In this document: positions 1-8,691 of the stretch, piece after piece | How positions within the stretch are numbered: position 1 is the first letter of the stretch | How the letters are laid out: every line of letters begins with the position of its first letter | Origin: a virus | Direction: 5' to 3' (one strand) | Virus record (IMG/VR): IMGVR_UViG_3300046674_000267 | Coordinates: 1-49,904 of that record | Length of the DNA: 49,904 nt | Notes under the pieces: model-generated | What the model saw: only the letters and a program-made list of their open reading frames with translations | Databases searched by the model: none | What the model was told of the DNA's origin: nothing | Translations under genes and position numbers: made by a program

Positions 1-127
1 GAATGGTGCGAACTCGTCTTACTGTTTCGAGGCAGACTTTATCGAATCCATCGTTGGCGACGTCGATCAGCACGCCCTCAAGTTCGTAGCCGAGCATTCT
101 CAAATCCGGCTGCGCCTCACGCGGTGC
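1..127. repeat. Exact 127-bp direct repeat, copy 1
   Basis: Bases 1-127 are identical to 47256-47382 in the same orientation. The match ends at base 128 (g versus a). It begins at the first base of the window, so its real left limit cannot be seen. It lies inside two leftward genes that share a domain. Confidence 0.95.
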
Positions 128-499
128 GCACTCGGCATTCAAATGCGCTTCGTAAGCTTCTGCGCCGTCGAAATTCGGACTGCCCGGTTGCGTTTCAACA
201 TGCTTGAGCGTGTTTTGCCATGCTTCGTAGAGTGCTTCGGCGTCTGTCTGTTGCGGTGCGCACTCGGCTTGCGGGGCGGTGATCCATCGGCCGTCTAGCG
301 GGCTTTTAAATCTCACCGCCTCACCCTTGCCGCCATCGGCTCGGGCTGACAGTGCGGCTTGCCATGCGTCCCATGCCTTCCGCGTATCTGCGTCAATGTA
401 TTCACCGTGATCTTGATGAAGGCCACCGACATTCATTGATGCCCATTCTTCGAACGTGTCCCGCTCCGCATCGTCTGCCGCGCGTTTTTCGTCTTTCAT
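1..499 (-). CDS. Phage accessory protein, C-terminus cut by window edge
   Basis: The reading frame starts with ATG at 499 behind a strong AGGAAAGGAA purine tract and runs off the left edge, so at least 166 residues are visible and the C-terminus is missing. The N-terminal part has acidic helices typical of small phage early proteins. The last ~42 visible residues (from about APREAQPDLR) are identical to part of the protein at 47074-47727, so the two genes are chimeric paralogues that share a C-terminal domain. It is the last visible gene of a leftward operon and overlaps the gene at 496-651 by ATGA. Function unknown. Confidence 0.8.
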   Translation of the reverse strand, partial: MKDEKRAADDAERDTFEEWASMNVGGLHQDHGEYIDADTRKAWDAWQAALSARADGGKGEAVRFKSPLDGRWITAPQAECAPQQTDAEALYEAWQNTLKHVETQPGSPNFDGAEAYEAHLNAECAPREAQPDLRMLGYELEGVLIDVANDGFDKVCLETVRRVRTI

Positions 500-651
500 T
501 TCCTTTCCTTTCTCTCTGCGATCAGGTGATCGGTTGAAATCTGCGTCATGAGCGCGGCGAGTTCAAGCGCCCCGCTCTCTGTCGTTTGCATCAGGGTCGC
601 AACGAGCGCCGCGCCCCGGTAAATCCACCATTTCACATAGGGCGCGCGCAT
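496..651 (-). CDS. Small hypothetical phage protein (51 aa)
   Basis: A 51-residue frame starts with ATG at 651 (MRAPYVKWWIYRGAALVATL...). It begins 2 bp after the stop of the gene at 653-820, and its TGA overlaps the ATG of the next gene (ATGA at 496-499). The tight spacing is the main support. The N-terminus is basic and aromatic with a short hydrophobic run. No family recognised. Confidence 0.6.
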   Translation of the reverse strand: MRAPYVKWWIYRGAALVATLMQTTESGALELAALMTQISTDHLIAERKERK

Positions 652-652
652 A

Positions 653-820
653 TCAGACCTCGAAGGTGACGGGCACGGCGATTTTCAGCGCGCGAGCGTT
701 GAGACCGGCGCGGGCTTCGGCTTCGGTGTCGAACCAGTCGGCGTGACCGCCTGGGAACACGTTCACATAAACGGTGCGGGTCGGGCGCTCGATCGCGGCC
801 GGCTTCGATGTAGTTGTCAC
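653..820 (-). CDS. Small hypothetical phage protein (55 aa)
   Basis: The frame has no ATG near its ribosome site. I chose GTG at 820 because AGAGAGGA lies 7-8 bases upstream. The product contains RTVYVNVFPGGHADWFDTEAEA, resembling small phage proteins with a beta-rich core and an EAEA helix. It is the first gene of the leftward operon downstream of the promoter at 856-883. Function unknown. Confidence 0.65.
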   Translation of the reverse strand: MTTTSKPAAIERPTRTVYVNVFPGGHADWFDTEAEARAGLNARALKIAVPVTFEV

Positions 821-855
821 TTCGTATCCTCTCTTTCGGGTTGTGCTTGCCTGAA

Positions 856-883
856 ATACTACCCTAACGAGAGCATATGTCAA
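856..883 (-). promoter_or_regulatory. Leftward sigma70-type promoter
   Basis: On the minus strand the -35 is TTGACA (complement of 878-883), the spacer is 16 bp and the -10 is TAGTAT (complement of 856-861). It would drive the genes at 820 leftwards. It shares the GGGTAGTATT core with the other leftward promoters of this phage. Confidence 0.75.
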
Positions 884-895
884 CAGGAGATTTCA

Positions 896-1468
896 ATGAA
901 GCGCGTGCAATGCAAAGCGTTCGCGCGCTCCACTGGCGCGCAGTGCCAAGCGAAGGCGGTTCCGGGTAAGGAAGTCTGTCGCGTGCATGGCGGGGCGTCT
1001 GAAGGGGCGCCCAAAGAGAACCAGAACGCGAAGAAACACGGCATCTACGGAAAGCACTTCACCGACCATGAGCGCGAAACGCTGCCCGACCTCGAATCGC
1101 GCATCGGCACGCTGACCGACGAAATCACGCTGTGCCGGGTGCGGATCAATCGCGCCCTGGCGGCGGAAAACAGCGCGTTCGAACTCGACCCGAACGGGCT
1201 TGAAATCGTGAAGTTCGTCGACAAGGCGGCAACCGAGTTCGCGGCCGGCCCCGAGCACGTTCACGAGCGCATCGATTACGGCGCGCACGTCGAGCGCTTG
1301 CTGCGGCGGCTCGAATCGCTCGAAAAGACGCGCGCCGAACTGATCAAGCTCGGTCGCGAGAACCCGGAAGTCGATGACGCGCCAGTGACGGAAATCGCCG
1401 TTCACGTCGTGACGGCCGAAAACGTGCATTTGTACCGGGACGGCGGCGACGATGACGAAGAGGCTTAA
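896..1468 (+). CDS. Terminase small subunit-like protein
   Basis: The 190-residue product starts at ATG 896 behind AGGAG. The N-terminus has a Cys/His cluster (C7, C17, C28, then HGG) followed by a GxxxGNxNAxxHG-like segment, a signature common in proteins encoded just before the large terminase in tailed phages. The centre and C-terminus are helical and end in an acidic DDDEEA tail. The gene overlaps the large terminase by 17 bp. Position and motif suggest DNA recognition for packaging; direct homology to a characterised TerS is not evident by eye. Confidence 0.7.
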   Translation: MKRVQCKAFARSTGAQCQAKAVPGKEVCRVHGGASEGAPKENQNAKKHGIYGKHFTDHERETLPDLESRIGTLTDEITLCRVRINRALAAENSAFELDPNGLEIVKFVDKAATEFAAGPEHVHERIDYGAHVERLLRRLESLEKTRAELIKLGRENPEVDDAPVTEIAVHVVTAENVHLYRDGGDDDEEA

Positions 1469-2774
1469 CCTCGTCATGACCGCGCCGCAGTCCGAGTTTT
1501 TCATGATGGAGGAAAAGTATTGCGCCTTCGTCGCGGGATTCGGAACCGGCAAGTCGGAAACGATGGCGAACTGCGCGGTGCGCGATGCAATGCACTCGTC
1601 GTCGTCGATGGTTGCGCTCTATGAGCCGACATACGACTTGATTCGCCTGATCATGGCGCCTCGGATGGAGGAAAAGCTGTCCGAAATCGGCGTTCGGTAC
1701 AAATACAACAAGACGGAAAACATCATTTACACGTCGTCGAGCGGGATAGGCGACTTCGTGTTGCGCACGCTCGAAAACCCGGCGCGGATCGTCGGTTATG
1801 AGAGCTACCGGGCGCACGTCGACGAATTGGACGTGCTGACCGAAGATAAAGCGCGCATGGCGTGGCAAAAGATCATCGCGCGGAATCGACAGCGCATCAC
1901 GGTCACGCAGAAAGACGGCAAGCGGAAAAAGATGCTCAATCGCGTCTCCGCATACACGACGCCGGAAGGGTTCAAGTTCACCTACAAGACGTGGAAAAAA
2001 AGCCCGAAGCGCGGTTATCGCATGCTGCAAGCCGCGACGGCCTCGAATCCGTTCCTGCCCGATGACTACATTCAAGGCTTGATGGATTCCTACCCGCCTC
2101 AGTTGATCGAGGCGTATCTGAACGGCGAATTCGTCAACCTGACGCAAGGCACGGTCTATCTGTGCTTCGACCGCAAAGAGAGCGTCAAGCCCTGCCCGTA
2201 TAACCCGGCGCTTCCGCTTCATATCGGGATGGACTTCAACGTAAATCCCATGAGCGCGAGCGTGCATCAGGAACAGCCGAACGGCGAAATCTGGTGCGTC
2301 GGCGAGTTCGCGGAGATGACGAGCAACACGCACGACCTGGCCGACAAAATCGCGGCGCGGTACGGGCGCCCGTCGTTCGACCCGGATAAGCCGGACCTGT
2401 CGCACATCACGATCTACCCCGACCCGGCCGGCACGCAGCAGAAAACGAGCGCGCAGGGCAAGACCGACATTTCGATTCTTCGCGAGAAGGGCTTTCGCGT
2501 GATTCACATGAATGCGCACCCGACGATTCGCGATCGCGTGAATTACGTGAACGGAATGCTGCTCAACGCCAACCGCGTGCGGCGCTACTTCGTCGACCCG
2601 TCTTGCGAAAACGTCATCCAGTGCTTCGAGCAGTTGATCTATGACCCGAACACAGGGCAACCCGACAAGAAAGGCGGTGCGGATCACATGCCCGATTCGG
2701 TCGGCTATTACCTGTGGACGAAATTCGTTTGGGTTCCGGCGCAGCGCGTTCAATCCGATCACCTTCACCGATAG
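1452..2774 (+). CDS. Terminase large subunit (packaging ATPase/nuclease)
   Basis: This 440-residue protein has a Walker A GFGTGKS (residues 29-35), a Walker B-like VDELD (123-127), and a C-terminal RNase H-like nuclease region beginning at HIGMDFN (about 257-263), with further acidic residues in YPDPAGT and GGADHMPDS. The length is normal for the family. It powers DNA translocation into the prohead and cuts concatemers. It overlaps the TerS-like gene and is followed after 7 bp by a small gene and then the portal. The packaging mode (cos or headful) cannot be told from sequence here. Confidence 0.95.
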   Translation: MTKRLNLVMTAPQSEFFMMEEKYCAFVAGFGTGKSETMANCAVRDAMHSSSSMVALYEPTYDLIRLIMAPRMEEKLSEIGVRYKYNKTENIIYTSSSGIGDFVLRTLENPARIVGYESYRAHVDELDVLTEDKARMAWQKIIARNRQRITVTQKDGKRKKMLNRVSAYTTPEGFKFTYKTWKKSPKRGYRMLQAATASNPFLPDDYIQGLMDSYPPQLIEAYLNGEFVNLTQGTVYLCFDRKESVKPCPYNPALPLHIGMDFNVNPMSASVHQEQPNGEIWCVGEFAEMTSNTHDLADKIAARYGRPSFDPDKPDLSHITIYPDPAGTQQKTSAQGKTDISILREKGFRVIHMNAHPTIRDRVNYVNGMLLNANRVRRYFVDPSCENVIQCFEQLIYDPNTGQPDKKGGADHMPDSVGYYLWTKFVWVPAQRVQSDHLHR

Positions 2775-2781
2775 GCGGCGC

Positions 2782-2961
2782 ATGAAACTCAAAAGCTATT
2801 CGACGCTGATTCACATCGACCATTACGGCCCGAAGCACGAGGCGACGCTGATCGAATCCGTGTTCGAGCACTCCGACGTCGACACGGTTTCCGCTGTTCT
2901 CACGCGCGTTCCCGATGGATGGATCGGCTCGACGCATATCAACCCCTACAGGATTCACTGA
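2782..2961 (+). CDS. Small hypothetical protein between terminase and portal
   Basis: A 59-residue frame starts at ATG 2782, 7 bp after the terminase stop; its stop TGA overlaps the portal ATG at 2961. It contains HIDHYGPKHEATLIESVFEH and ends THINPYRIH. Conserved small genes of unknown role at this position occur in related phages. Confidence 0.65.
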   Translation: MKLKSYSTLIHIDHYGPKHEATLIESVFEHSDVDTVSAVLTRVPDGWIGSTHINPYRIH

Positions 2962-4433
2962 TGTGGCAAACGCTCCGCGAGCGACACCCGAAGGATAACG
3001 ACCTGCCCGACCGGGCGCACGCAATCGGGTGTCTGACCGCAATCCTCGACGGCACGCAATACGACGTGCTGCCCTACTCGTTTCACACCGAAAAGTCGCA
3101 GGCTGAAGAATACATTCCGCTGCGCGAGCGCCGGCCGTCAGTGCGATACGCGCTCTGCACATCGGTCGTCGACGACTCGGTCGGCCTGCTGTTCTCTGAG
3201 GAACACTTTCCGACAGTCGCGAGCGAGAACCCCGACGCGGCCGAAAAACTCGAAGCCGTCGCGAAAGATTGCCACATAAACGAACTGATGATCGACGCGG
3301 CGACGCGCGGCTCGGTTGGATCGGTTGCTGTGCTGATGCGCGTGCTGTCGAGTCGGCTGTTCTTTTCAGCGCTGAACACGCAATTTCTCACGCCAGTGTG
3401 GAAGGCCGACGCGCCCGACACGCTCGAAAAGGTCGTCGAGCAGTACAAGACGAAGGGCCGGACGCTGAAGGAACAGGGCTACACGATCGCCGACGACGAT
3501 TTGGCGGTCGACTTCTGGTTTATGCGCCATTGGGACGCCAGCACCGAAACATGGTTTATGCCGTGGAAGGTGAAGGGCGAGCAACCGGCGCCGAGCGTCG
3601 ACGACACGCGCACGGTTACGCACTCGCTCGGCTTCGTGCCGGTCGTCTGGATGAAGAACCTCCCAGGCGGCGACGACATCGACGGCAAATGCACGTTCGC
3701 GAAGGCGATCGACACGAACATCGAAATCGATTATCTGCTGTCGCAAGGCGGTCGCGCGCTGAAGTATCAGAGCGATCCGACGCTGATGATCAAAGAGCCG
3801 GCAACCGGCGACGGCGGTTCGCTCGTCAAGGGCGCCGGCAATGCGATCACGGTCGGCGCAGACGGTGACGCGAAGTTGCTCGAAATGAGCGGCGACGGCA
3901 CGAACGCGCTGCTCGAATACGTGCGGCTCGCTCGTCAAATCGCGCTCGAATCGATTCACGGCAACAAGGCCGACGCCGACAAGATCGCGGCCGCGCAGTC
4001 GGGGCGCGCTATGGAACTGATGAATCAGGCGCTTATCTGGCTCGCCGACAAGCTGCGCATTTCATACGGCGAAAAGGGCTTGCTGCAACTCTATCGCATG
4101 ATTGCGAAGGCGTCGCAAAAAGTACCGCTCGTCGACTCGAACGGTGTGCGCATCGAGGCAATCGCTTCGGACAAGCCGCTCTCGCTGAAATGGCCGGCAT
4201 GGTATGCGCCGACCTGGTCGGACAAGCTGAACGAAGCAAGCGCGCTCACAACGCTCACGCAAGGCGGCTTGCTCTCGAAGGAAACGGCGACTGGATCGAT
4301 CGTCGAGCAATACGACGTCGAGGATTTGCCTAAAGAACTCGCGCGCATCAAAACCGAATCCGCAGAAGCGGACGCGGCGGAAGTTGCGAAAGCGACAGCA
4401 ATCAAACCCGTCCCGGATAACACCGGCGACTGA
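2961..4433 (+). CDS. Portal protein
   Basis: The 490-residue product resembles SPP1 gp6-like portals: a helical N-terminal region, a central wing with RSxR-type segments, a long helical clip region around 300-400 and an acidic C-terminal tail. I took ATG 2961 because it overlaps the preceding stop; an upstream ATG in frame would overlap the previous gene. The portal forms the dodecameric DNA channel of the head. No separate minor head protein or prohead protease is recognisable between this gene and the scaffold. Confidence 0.9.
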   Translation: MWQTLRERHPKDNDLPDRAHAIGCLTAILDGTQYDVLPYSFHTEKSQAEEYIPLRERRPSVRYALCTSVVDDSVGLLFSEEHFPTVASENPDAAEKLEAVAKDCHINELMIDAATRGSVGSVAVLMRVLSSRLFFSALNTQFLTPVWKADAPDTLEKVVEQYKTKGRTLKEQGYTIADDDLAVDFWFMRHWDASTETWFMPWKVKGEQPAPSVDDTRTVTHSLGFVPVVWMKNLPGGDDIDGKCTFAKAIDTNIEIDYLLSQGGRALKYQSDPTLMIKEPATGDGGSLVKGAGNAITVGADGDAKLLEMSGDGTNALLEYVRLARQIALESIHGNKADADKIAAAQSGRAMELMNQALIWLADKLRISYGEKGLLQLYRMIAKASQKVPLVDSNGVRIEAIASDKPLSLKWPAWYAPTWSDKLNEASALTTLTQGGLLSKETATGSIVEQYDVEDLPKELARIKTESAEADAAEVAKATAIKPVPDNTGD

Positions 4434-4458
4434 TCGCGCTTGATGCGCACACCAAACG

Positions 4459-4481
4459 GCCCGCTCGATGCGGGCTTTTTT
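4459..4481 (+). terminator. Intrinsic terminator after portal
   Basis: GCCCGC, loop TCGAT, GCGGGC, followed by six T. It lies between the portal and scaffold genes and probably attenuates readthrough. Confidence 0.85.
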
Positions 4482-4517
4482 CATTTCATAGGGCGGGCTG
4501 ATGCCCGAATCTGACAC

Positions 4518-5102
4518 ATGCGAATCTCGAATCTGCTTTCTACCCTGCTCGGCTTCTCGGGCCTGTTCCAACTGCGCGCCGATGAAGGCGACACAGGCGG
4601 CAACGCTCCCGACAACCGCCAGCCGGCGCCGAAAGAGTCTTTCTCCCGCGAGTACGTGAGCGAACTGCGCGAGGAAAACAAGTCGTGGCGGCTGAAGATC
4701 AGCGAGCGCGACACCGAACTCTCGACGCTCAAAGCGAAGGTCGCGGAACTCGAAACGGGCGGCAAAGACGCGCTCACGAAGGCCGAACAAGCCGCGAACG
4801 ATCGCGTGCTGCGCGCTGAACTGAAAGCCGTCGCCGCCAAGCATGGCGCTGTTGACGTTGCCGACGCGCTGAAGGTGCTCGACATCTCCGGCGTGAAGCT
4901 CGACGAGAACGGCAACCTTGTCGGCGCCGACGAACTGTTCGAGAGCGCGAAGAAAGCAAAGCCGTATCTCTTCGGCACGACCAACACATCGAGCACCGAG
5001 AAGCCGCCGAAGCCGGGCGACACGAAGCCGGTCGACGTTCGCACCGCAGACGCGAAGGATTACGAGGCACAAAAAGCGGCGTACCTGAAGGCGTCGCGCT
5101 AA
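4518..5102 (+). CDS. Scaffold-like capsid assembly protein
   Basis: This 194-residue protein lies directly upstream of the major capsid gene. It has a long central coiled coil (about residues 45-110, SELREENKSWRLKISERDTE and onward) and a charged Lys/Asp-rich C-terminus, the usual architecture of scaffold (gp20/DUF4355-like) proteins that template prohead assembly and are then removed. The start ATG 4518 has only a weak ribosome site. Confidence 0.8.
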   Translation: MRISNLLSTLLGFSGLFQLRADEGDTGGNAPDNRQPAPKESFSREYVSELREENKSWRLKISERDTELSTLKAKVAELETGGKDALTKAEQAANDRVLRAELKAVAAKHGAVDVADALKVLDISGVKLDENGNLVGADELFESAKKAKPYLFGTTNTSSTEKPPKPGDTKPVDVRTADAKDYEAQKAAYLKASR

Positions 5103-5140
5103 ACCCGCCCGAAACCGAGCAGTAACCCAACCTAAACCGA

Positions 5141-5165
5141 AGCCCGCCATTGCGCGGGCTTTTTG
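5141..5165 (+). terminator. Intrinsic terminator before capsid gene
   Basis: AGCCCGC, loop CATTGC, GCGGGCT, then a T run. It separates scaffold and capsid genes, so capsid transcription depends on partial readthrough or an unseen promoter. Confidence 0.85.
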
Positions 5166-5184
5166 CTTTTAAGGACGCATCACA

Positions 5185-6495
5185 ATGCCGATCAGCAATT
5201 TCCCCGCCGCTCTCCAGCCGGCAATCCAACAAGGTTTCCTGGCTCGCGAGTTTCAAAGCGGCCTGGAATCGCAAATCACTTACCGCGCTGTCGCTGACCG
5301 CGAGAAGTTCGCGAACGCGGTCGGTGAAACGATCACCAAGACCCGCCGCGGCCTGAAGGCGCCGGTTACGGCTCCGCTGAACCCGGCCGGCAACACCAAC
5401 CTCGACAACGGCCTCACGCCGTCGGGTTGGACGATCGAGCAGTACACGCTCGGCATCGACATGTACGGCGATACGATGGATTTGAACATGGTGACGACTC
5501 GCGTCGGCATCGCGTCGCAATTCCTTCAGAACGCGCATGTGAACGGCGTTCAAGCCCTGCAATCGCTCGACCGCCTCGCGCGTAACAAGCTGTTCGGCGC
5601 ATACCTGTCGGGCAACACGCGCGTTCGCACGACCCTCGGCGCTCCGGCCGCAACGGTCGCAGTCGATGACGTGCGCGGCTTCCAGTACGTGTCGGTCAAC
5701 GGCGTTCTCGTTCCGGTTTCCGGCACGAACACGCTCGCGGTCGTTTTCGCGAACGGCAACAGCTACACGCTGACCGGCGTCGCTGTCGACGGCTCGAACG
5801 TGTCGACCGCACCGCAAGGCGTATCGGGCACGCTGACGTTCTCGGGCAACGTGACCGTCGCCGACGCAACGGCCGGCAACTCGGTCATCGCTTCGAACGC
5901 CGCTTCGGTGCTGCGTCCGAATGCTCGCCTCTCGACCTCGGCAATCGTCGCGGGCGATCTGCTGACGATGCAAGACCTGCTGGCCGGCGTGACCGTGCTG
6001 CGCAATAACCGCGTGCCGACCATCGGCGGGCTGTACAACTTCTATGCGGACAACGCACAGTTGAAGGGTCTGTTTAAGGACGCCGATTTCAAACTGCTCT
6101 ATCAAGGTCAGTACGGCTCGCAAGCTTACCAGACCGGCCAAGTGATGGAACTGATGGGCCTGCGCATCATCCCGACCGTCGAAGCACCGCAACAGACGCT
6201 TGGCGCTGTCGCTGTTCACCGCGGCATCATGTGCGGTCAGGGCGCGCTGATCGAAGGCGATTACGAAGCGATCACGAACAACGAAATCGGCGACGACAAT
6301 GCGCTGATTGAGATGATCGACGGCGTTGCAATGGTCACGCGTGAACCGCTCGACCGCCTGCAACAAATCATTGCTCAATCGTGGTACTGGATCGGCGGCT
6401 TTGCTGTTCCGACCGACGTCACCGCGACGCAAAACATCATCCCGACCGCGACGAATAGCTACTTCAAGCGCGCTGTCGTGATCGAATCGGCCTAA
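5185..6495 (+). CDS. Major capsid protein
   Basis: The 436-residue product has the expected position after the scaffold and an abundance-type codon use. N-terminal residues 1-90 resemble a coat-protein arm (FLAREFQSGLESQITYR, then VGETITKTRRGLKAPV). The Thr/Val/Ala-rich segment at about 160-230 (NTLAVVFANGNSYTLTGVAV) looks like an inserted surface domain in an HK97-fold coat protein, as in P22-like coats. No N-terminal protease cleavage region is evident. It forms the icosahedral shell. Confidence 0.9.
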   Translation: MPISNFPAALQPAIQQGFLAREFQSGLESQITYRAVADREKFANAVGETITKTRRGLKAPVTAPLNPAGNTNLDNGLTPSGWTIEQYTLGIDMYGDTMDLNMVTTRVGIASQFLQNAHVNGVQALQSLDRLARNKLFGAYLSGNTRVRTTLGAPAATVAVDDVRGFQYVSVNGVLVPVSGTNTLAVVFANGNSYTLTGVAVDGSNVSTAPQGVSGTLTFSGNVTVADATAGNSVIASNAASVLRPNARLSTSAIVAGDLLTMQDLLAGVTVLRNNRVPTIGGLYNFYADNAQLKGLFKDADFKLLYQGQYGSQAYQTGQVMELMGLRIIPTVEAPQQTLGAVAVHRGIMCGQGALIEGDYEAITNNEIGDDNALIEMIDGVAMVTREPLDRLQQIIAQSWYWIGGFAVPTDVTATQNIIPTATNSYFKRAVVIESA

Positions 6496-6504
6496 TCGGT
6501 CATG

Positions 6505-6537
6505 GGGCGCGCGCTCAAAAGGTGCGCGCCCTTTCTT
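6505..6537 (+). terminator. Intrinsic terminator after capsid gene
   Basis: GGGCGCGC (6505-6512) pairs with GCGCGCCC (6524-6531), followed by TTTCTTTC. It probably sets the high capsid-to-connector expression ratio. Confidence 0.8.
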
Positions 6538-6548
6538 TCGAGGCAATC

Positions 6549-6824
6549 ATGAGTGACGCAAACGCGCCAGAAGGCGCACAGGCGGCTCTCGCGACCTCGG
6601 ATGCTCCAACCGATGCTCCGAAGGTCACGAAGCCCGCCAAGGCGGCAAAGAATGCGCCCGCGCTACCGGAATCGGTGACGCTCGCGGCGCCGCATCAATT
6701 CTACGACGAAGCCGGCGACCTTCAAGCCTGGTGGACGAACGACGTCGTGACGGCTAAGGCCGAAATCAAACTGCTGATCGAGCGCGGCGCGCGCCTGCTC
6801 GGCATCAACGGGGAACAAGGCTAA
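6549..6824 (+). CDS. Hypothetical head/connector-region protein (91 aa)
   Basis: ATG 6549 follows GAGGCAATC. The N-terminal half is an Ala/Pro/Lys-rich linker, and the C-terminal half is a compact domain (HQFYDEAGDLQAWW... to GARLLGINGEQG). The stop overlaps the next start (TAATG). Its place after the capsid suggests a head accessory or connector role; function not recognised. Confidence 0.65.
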   Translation: MSDANAPEGAQAALATSDAPTDAPKVTKPAKAAKNAPALPESVTLAAPHQFYDEAGDLQAWWTNDVVTAKAEIKLLIERGARLLGINGEQG

Positions 6825-7207
6825 TGCTCACCGACGCTCAACGGGTCGACGTTCGACGCTTCTGCGGCTTTCCGCTCTTTGGTGGCGATCCCGTTCAAGC
6901 GTTCGGGCATCGCTTCTATCAGCATTACGGCACGCTCGAATATCGCATGTCTCACATGCAAGACGCGGAAGAGGCGGTAGTGACGAACTACCTCACGCAA
7001 CTCACCGCGCTCGAAACGGCGATCTACGGCACGAGCGACAACCTCGACACCGACGTCGCCGCGGTGTGGACGCACAACAAGAACGAGCAGCGCGACCGTG
7101 AACGGCTGTTCGACGGCACGCGACGCCGTCTGTGCGGATTCTTCGGCATCCCGCCCGGCCCGGCGTTCGACGTCTCAGGCGGCGGATCAATCACGCTGGT
7201 GGTCTGA
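6824..7207 (+). CDS. Head-tail connector-like protein (DUF4054-type position)
   Basis: The 127-residue protein has the short helical fold expected of head completion/adaptor proteins: MLTDAQRVDVRRFCGFPLFG, a long middle helix (EEAVVTNYLTQLTALE) and a C-terminal GSITLVV. It sits in the capsid-to-sheath interval and overlaps its neighbours by 1 base each. Assignment is by position and size. Confidence 0.65.
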   Translation: MLTDAQRVDVRRFCGFPLFGGDPVQAFGHRFYQHYGTLEYRMSHMQDAEEAVVTNYLTQLTALETAIYGTSDNLDTDVAAVWTHNKNEQRDRERLFDGTRRRLCGFFGIPPGPAFDVSGGGSITLVV

Positions 7208-7851
7208 TGGACGGCGCCAAAGCACAAGCACAGGTCTACAAGGGATATGCGCAGGTCGCGAAGCGCCTCGGCAGTGTGTTCTCTCTCTACCGGCCGACGT
7301 CGGCGGATATGAGCGCGGCCGCGCCGATCGCAACCGGCTTTCTCGCGAGTCTCAACGCCGAAGATATGACCTACCGGCGTCCGAACAAGTACGGCAAACC
7401 GACCTGGTTCGCTGTGATGGACGGTCGACAAACGCAGGTCGGCGATTATCTCGTCGGCGCGACCGGCACATTCTTCGTCGGGGCGCAGCAACCGCTTCTC
7501 CCGATTCTCGTCATCGAGTGCAATCGCACCGTCAACATCACGCGCCCGCAGGTTCAGACCGAATTCGGCGCCGTCTCGAACTACGAAGGCACGACCGCCG
7601 CAAACGAAACGCCGCTCATGACCGGCTGGCCGGCGAGCGTGCTGCAAGGCACGAAGGGCGAGAAAGGCGGCGTTGCGCTGCCTGGTGACGTGCGCGACGC
7701 ATGGTGGTCGGTGCTGATGCCCGAATGTGCCGGCGTCATCCTCCGCTCGGGCGATCTGATCGCTGACGAACTCGGGCGCCGATACATCGTGTCGAGTGCG
7801 GAACTCACGGACCTCGGCTGGCGCATCACCGCGCAACAGGGGCAAACATGA
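7207..7851 (+). CDS. Hypothetical virion-assembly protein (214 aa)
   Basis: ATG 7207 overlaps the preceding TGA. The sequence is rich in beta-strand patterns (FFVGAQQPLLPILVIECNRTVNI) and has an ELGRRYIVSSAEL segment. It is in the head-tail joining block and has no recognised signature. Likely a connector or stopper component; inference from position. Confidence 0.6.
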   Translation: MDGAKAQAQVYKGYAQVAKRLGSVFSLYRPTSADMSAAAPIATGFLASLNAEDMTYRRPNKYGKPTWFAVMDGRQTQVGDYLVGATGTFFVGAQQPLLPILVIECNRTVNITRPQVQTEFGAVSNYEGTTAANETPLMTGWPASVLQGTKGEKGGVALPGDVRDAWWSVLMPECAGVILRSGDLIADELGRRYIVSSAELTDLGWRITAQQGQT

Positions 7852-8684
7852 GCGATTTGACTGACGTTCAGAATGTGCTCGTCGGAATGATCGCCGGCTG
7901 GCTCTATCCGAACGGCACGAACCAACCTTCAGCGGTTGGTTTCAACGTGCGCGTCGGCGCCGGATGGCCGACACAATCGAGCCTCGACGCCGATCTCGCG
8001 GCCGGCATCGCCCAGGTGTCGATCTATGCGACAGCGAGCGAACGCAAAACGACCCGCTACATGCAGGGCTGGCAACCGCTCGCGACATTCGCCCCGACGA
8101 TCACGCTCGCGAAGGCCGGCAACGTCGTCACGGTCGGCGGCGCAATGCCTGCTCCGTTCTCGACACAAAACCTCGCGGTATTCGTCGGCAACTCACCGTA
8201 TAGCTACTCGGTGCAACCGAACGACACGCTGACGAGCATCGCCGCCGCGCTCGCCGCGGTCATCGCGCAGGCTTACCCCGGCACGACAAGCTCGGGCGCA
8301 AATATCACGCTGCCCGCGAACGCCGCCATCGGTGCGCTTCGGACGGGCGGCACAGGAACCGCGATCAAGGTCATCAAAAATCAGGATCGCGTGTTTCAAA
8401 TCACGGCTTGGTGTAGCACGCCCGCGCAACGCACGGCGCTCGCCAACCTGATCGATCCGAATCTCGCCGACCTCAAGTTTCTCGCGATGCCCGATGGCTT
8501 CAACGCGCGAATCATTTACATGGATAGCCCGCAGCAGGACATCGGCGAGAAAGCGCGGCTGTTTCGTCGGGACTTTCGCTATCACGTCGATTTCGCGACG
8601 ACGAAGGTCATCGACGCACCGCAAGTCATTGTCGGCGACCTGAACATCATCACCGATGCCGGCGCCGTTCTAAAACCCGTCTAG
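7848..8684 (+). CDS. Putative tail terminator/neck protein
   Basis: The 278-residue product overlaps the previous gene by 4 bp. The N-terminus (LTDVQNVLVGMIAGWLYPNG) and C-terminus (LFRRDFRYHVDFATTK) match the pattern of tail-terminator-like proteins of myophages. The centre holds a small LysM-like insertion (PYSYSVQPNDTLTSIAAALA). Probably ends tail-tube growth at the neck. Moderately sure of the class. Confidence 0.6.
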   Translation: MSDLTDVQNVLVGMIAGWLYPNGTNQPSAVGFNVRVGAGWPTQSSLDADLAAGIAQVSIYATASERKTTRYMQGWQPLATFAPTITLAKAGNVVTVGGAMPAPFSTQNLAVFVGNSPYSYSVQPNDTLTSIAAALAAVIAQAYPGTTSSGANITLPANAAIGALRTGGTGTAIKVIKNQDRVFQITAWCSTPAQRTALANLIDPNLADLKFLAMPDGFNARIIYMDSPQQDIGEKARLFRRDFRYHVDFATTKVIDAPQVIVGDLNIITDAGAVLKPV

Positions 8685-8691
8685 GAACCCT

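Noticed and set aside
820-895. Late promoter for the morphogenesis operon
   Set aside because: The gap holds a good leftward promoter, but no rightward -35/-10 pair with proper spacing was found. The late promoter may need a phage activator.
1344-2792. Long minus-strand frames opposite terminase, capsid, sheath and tape-measure genes (for example 1344-2792, 4774-6546, 8991-10262, 12391-13878)
   Set aside because: They are Arg/Ala/Val-rich, lack ribosome sites and domains, and mirror the GC-rich third positions of well-supported plus-strand genes.
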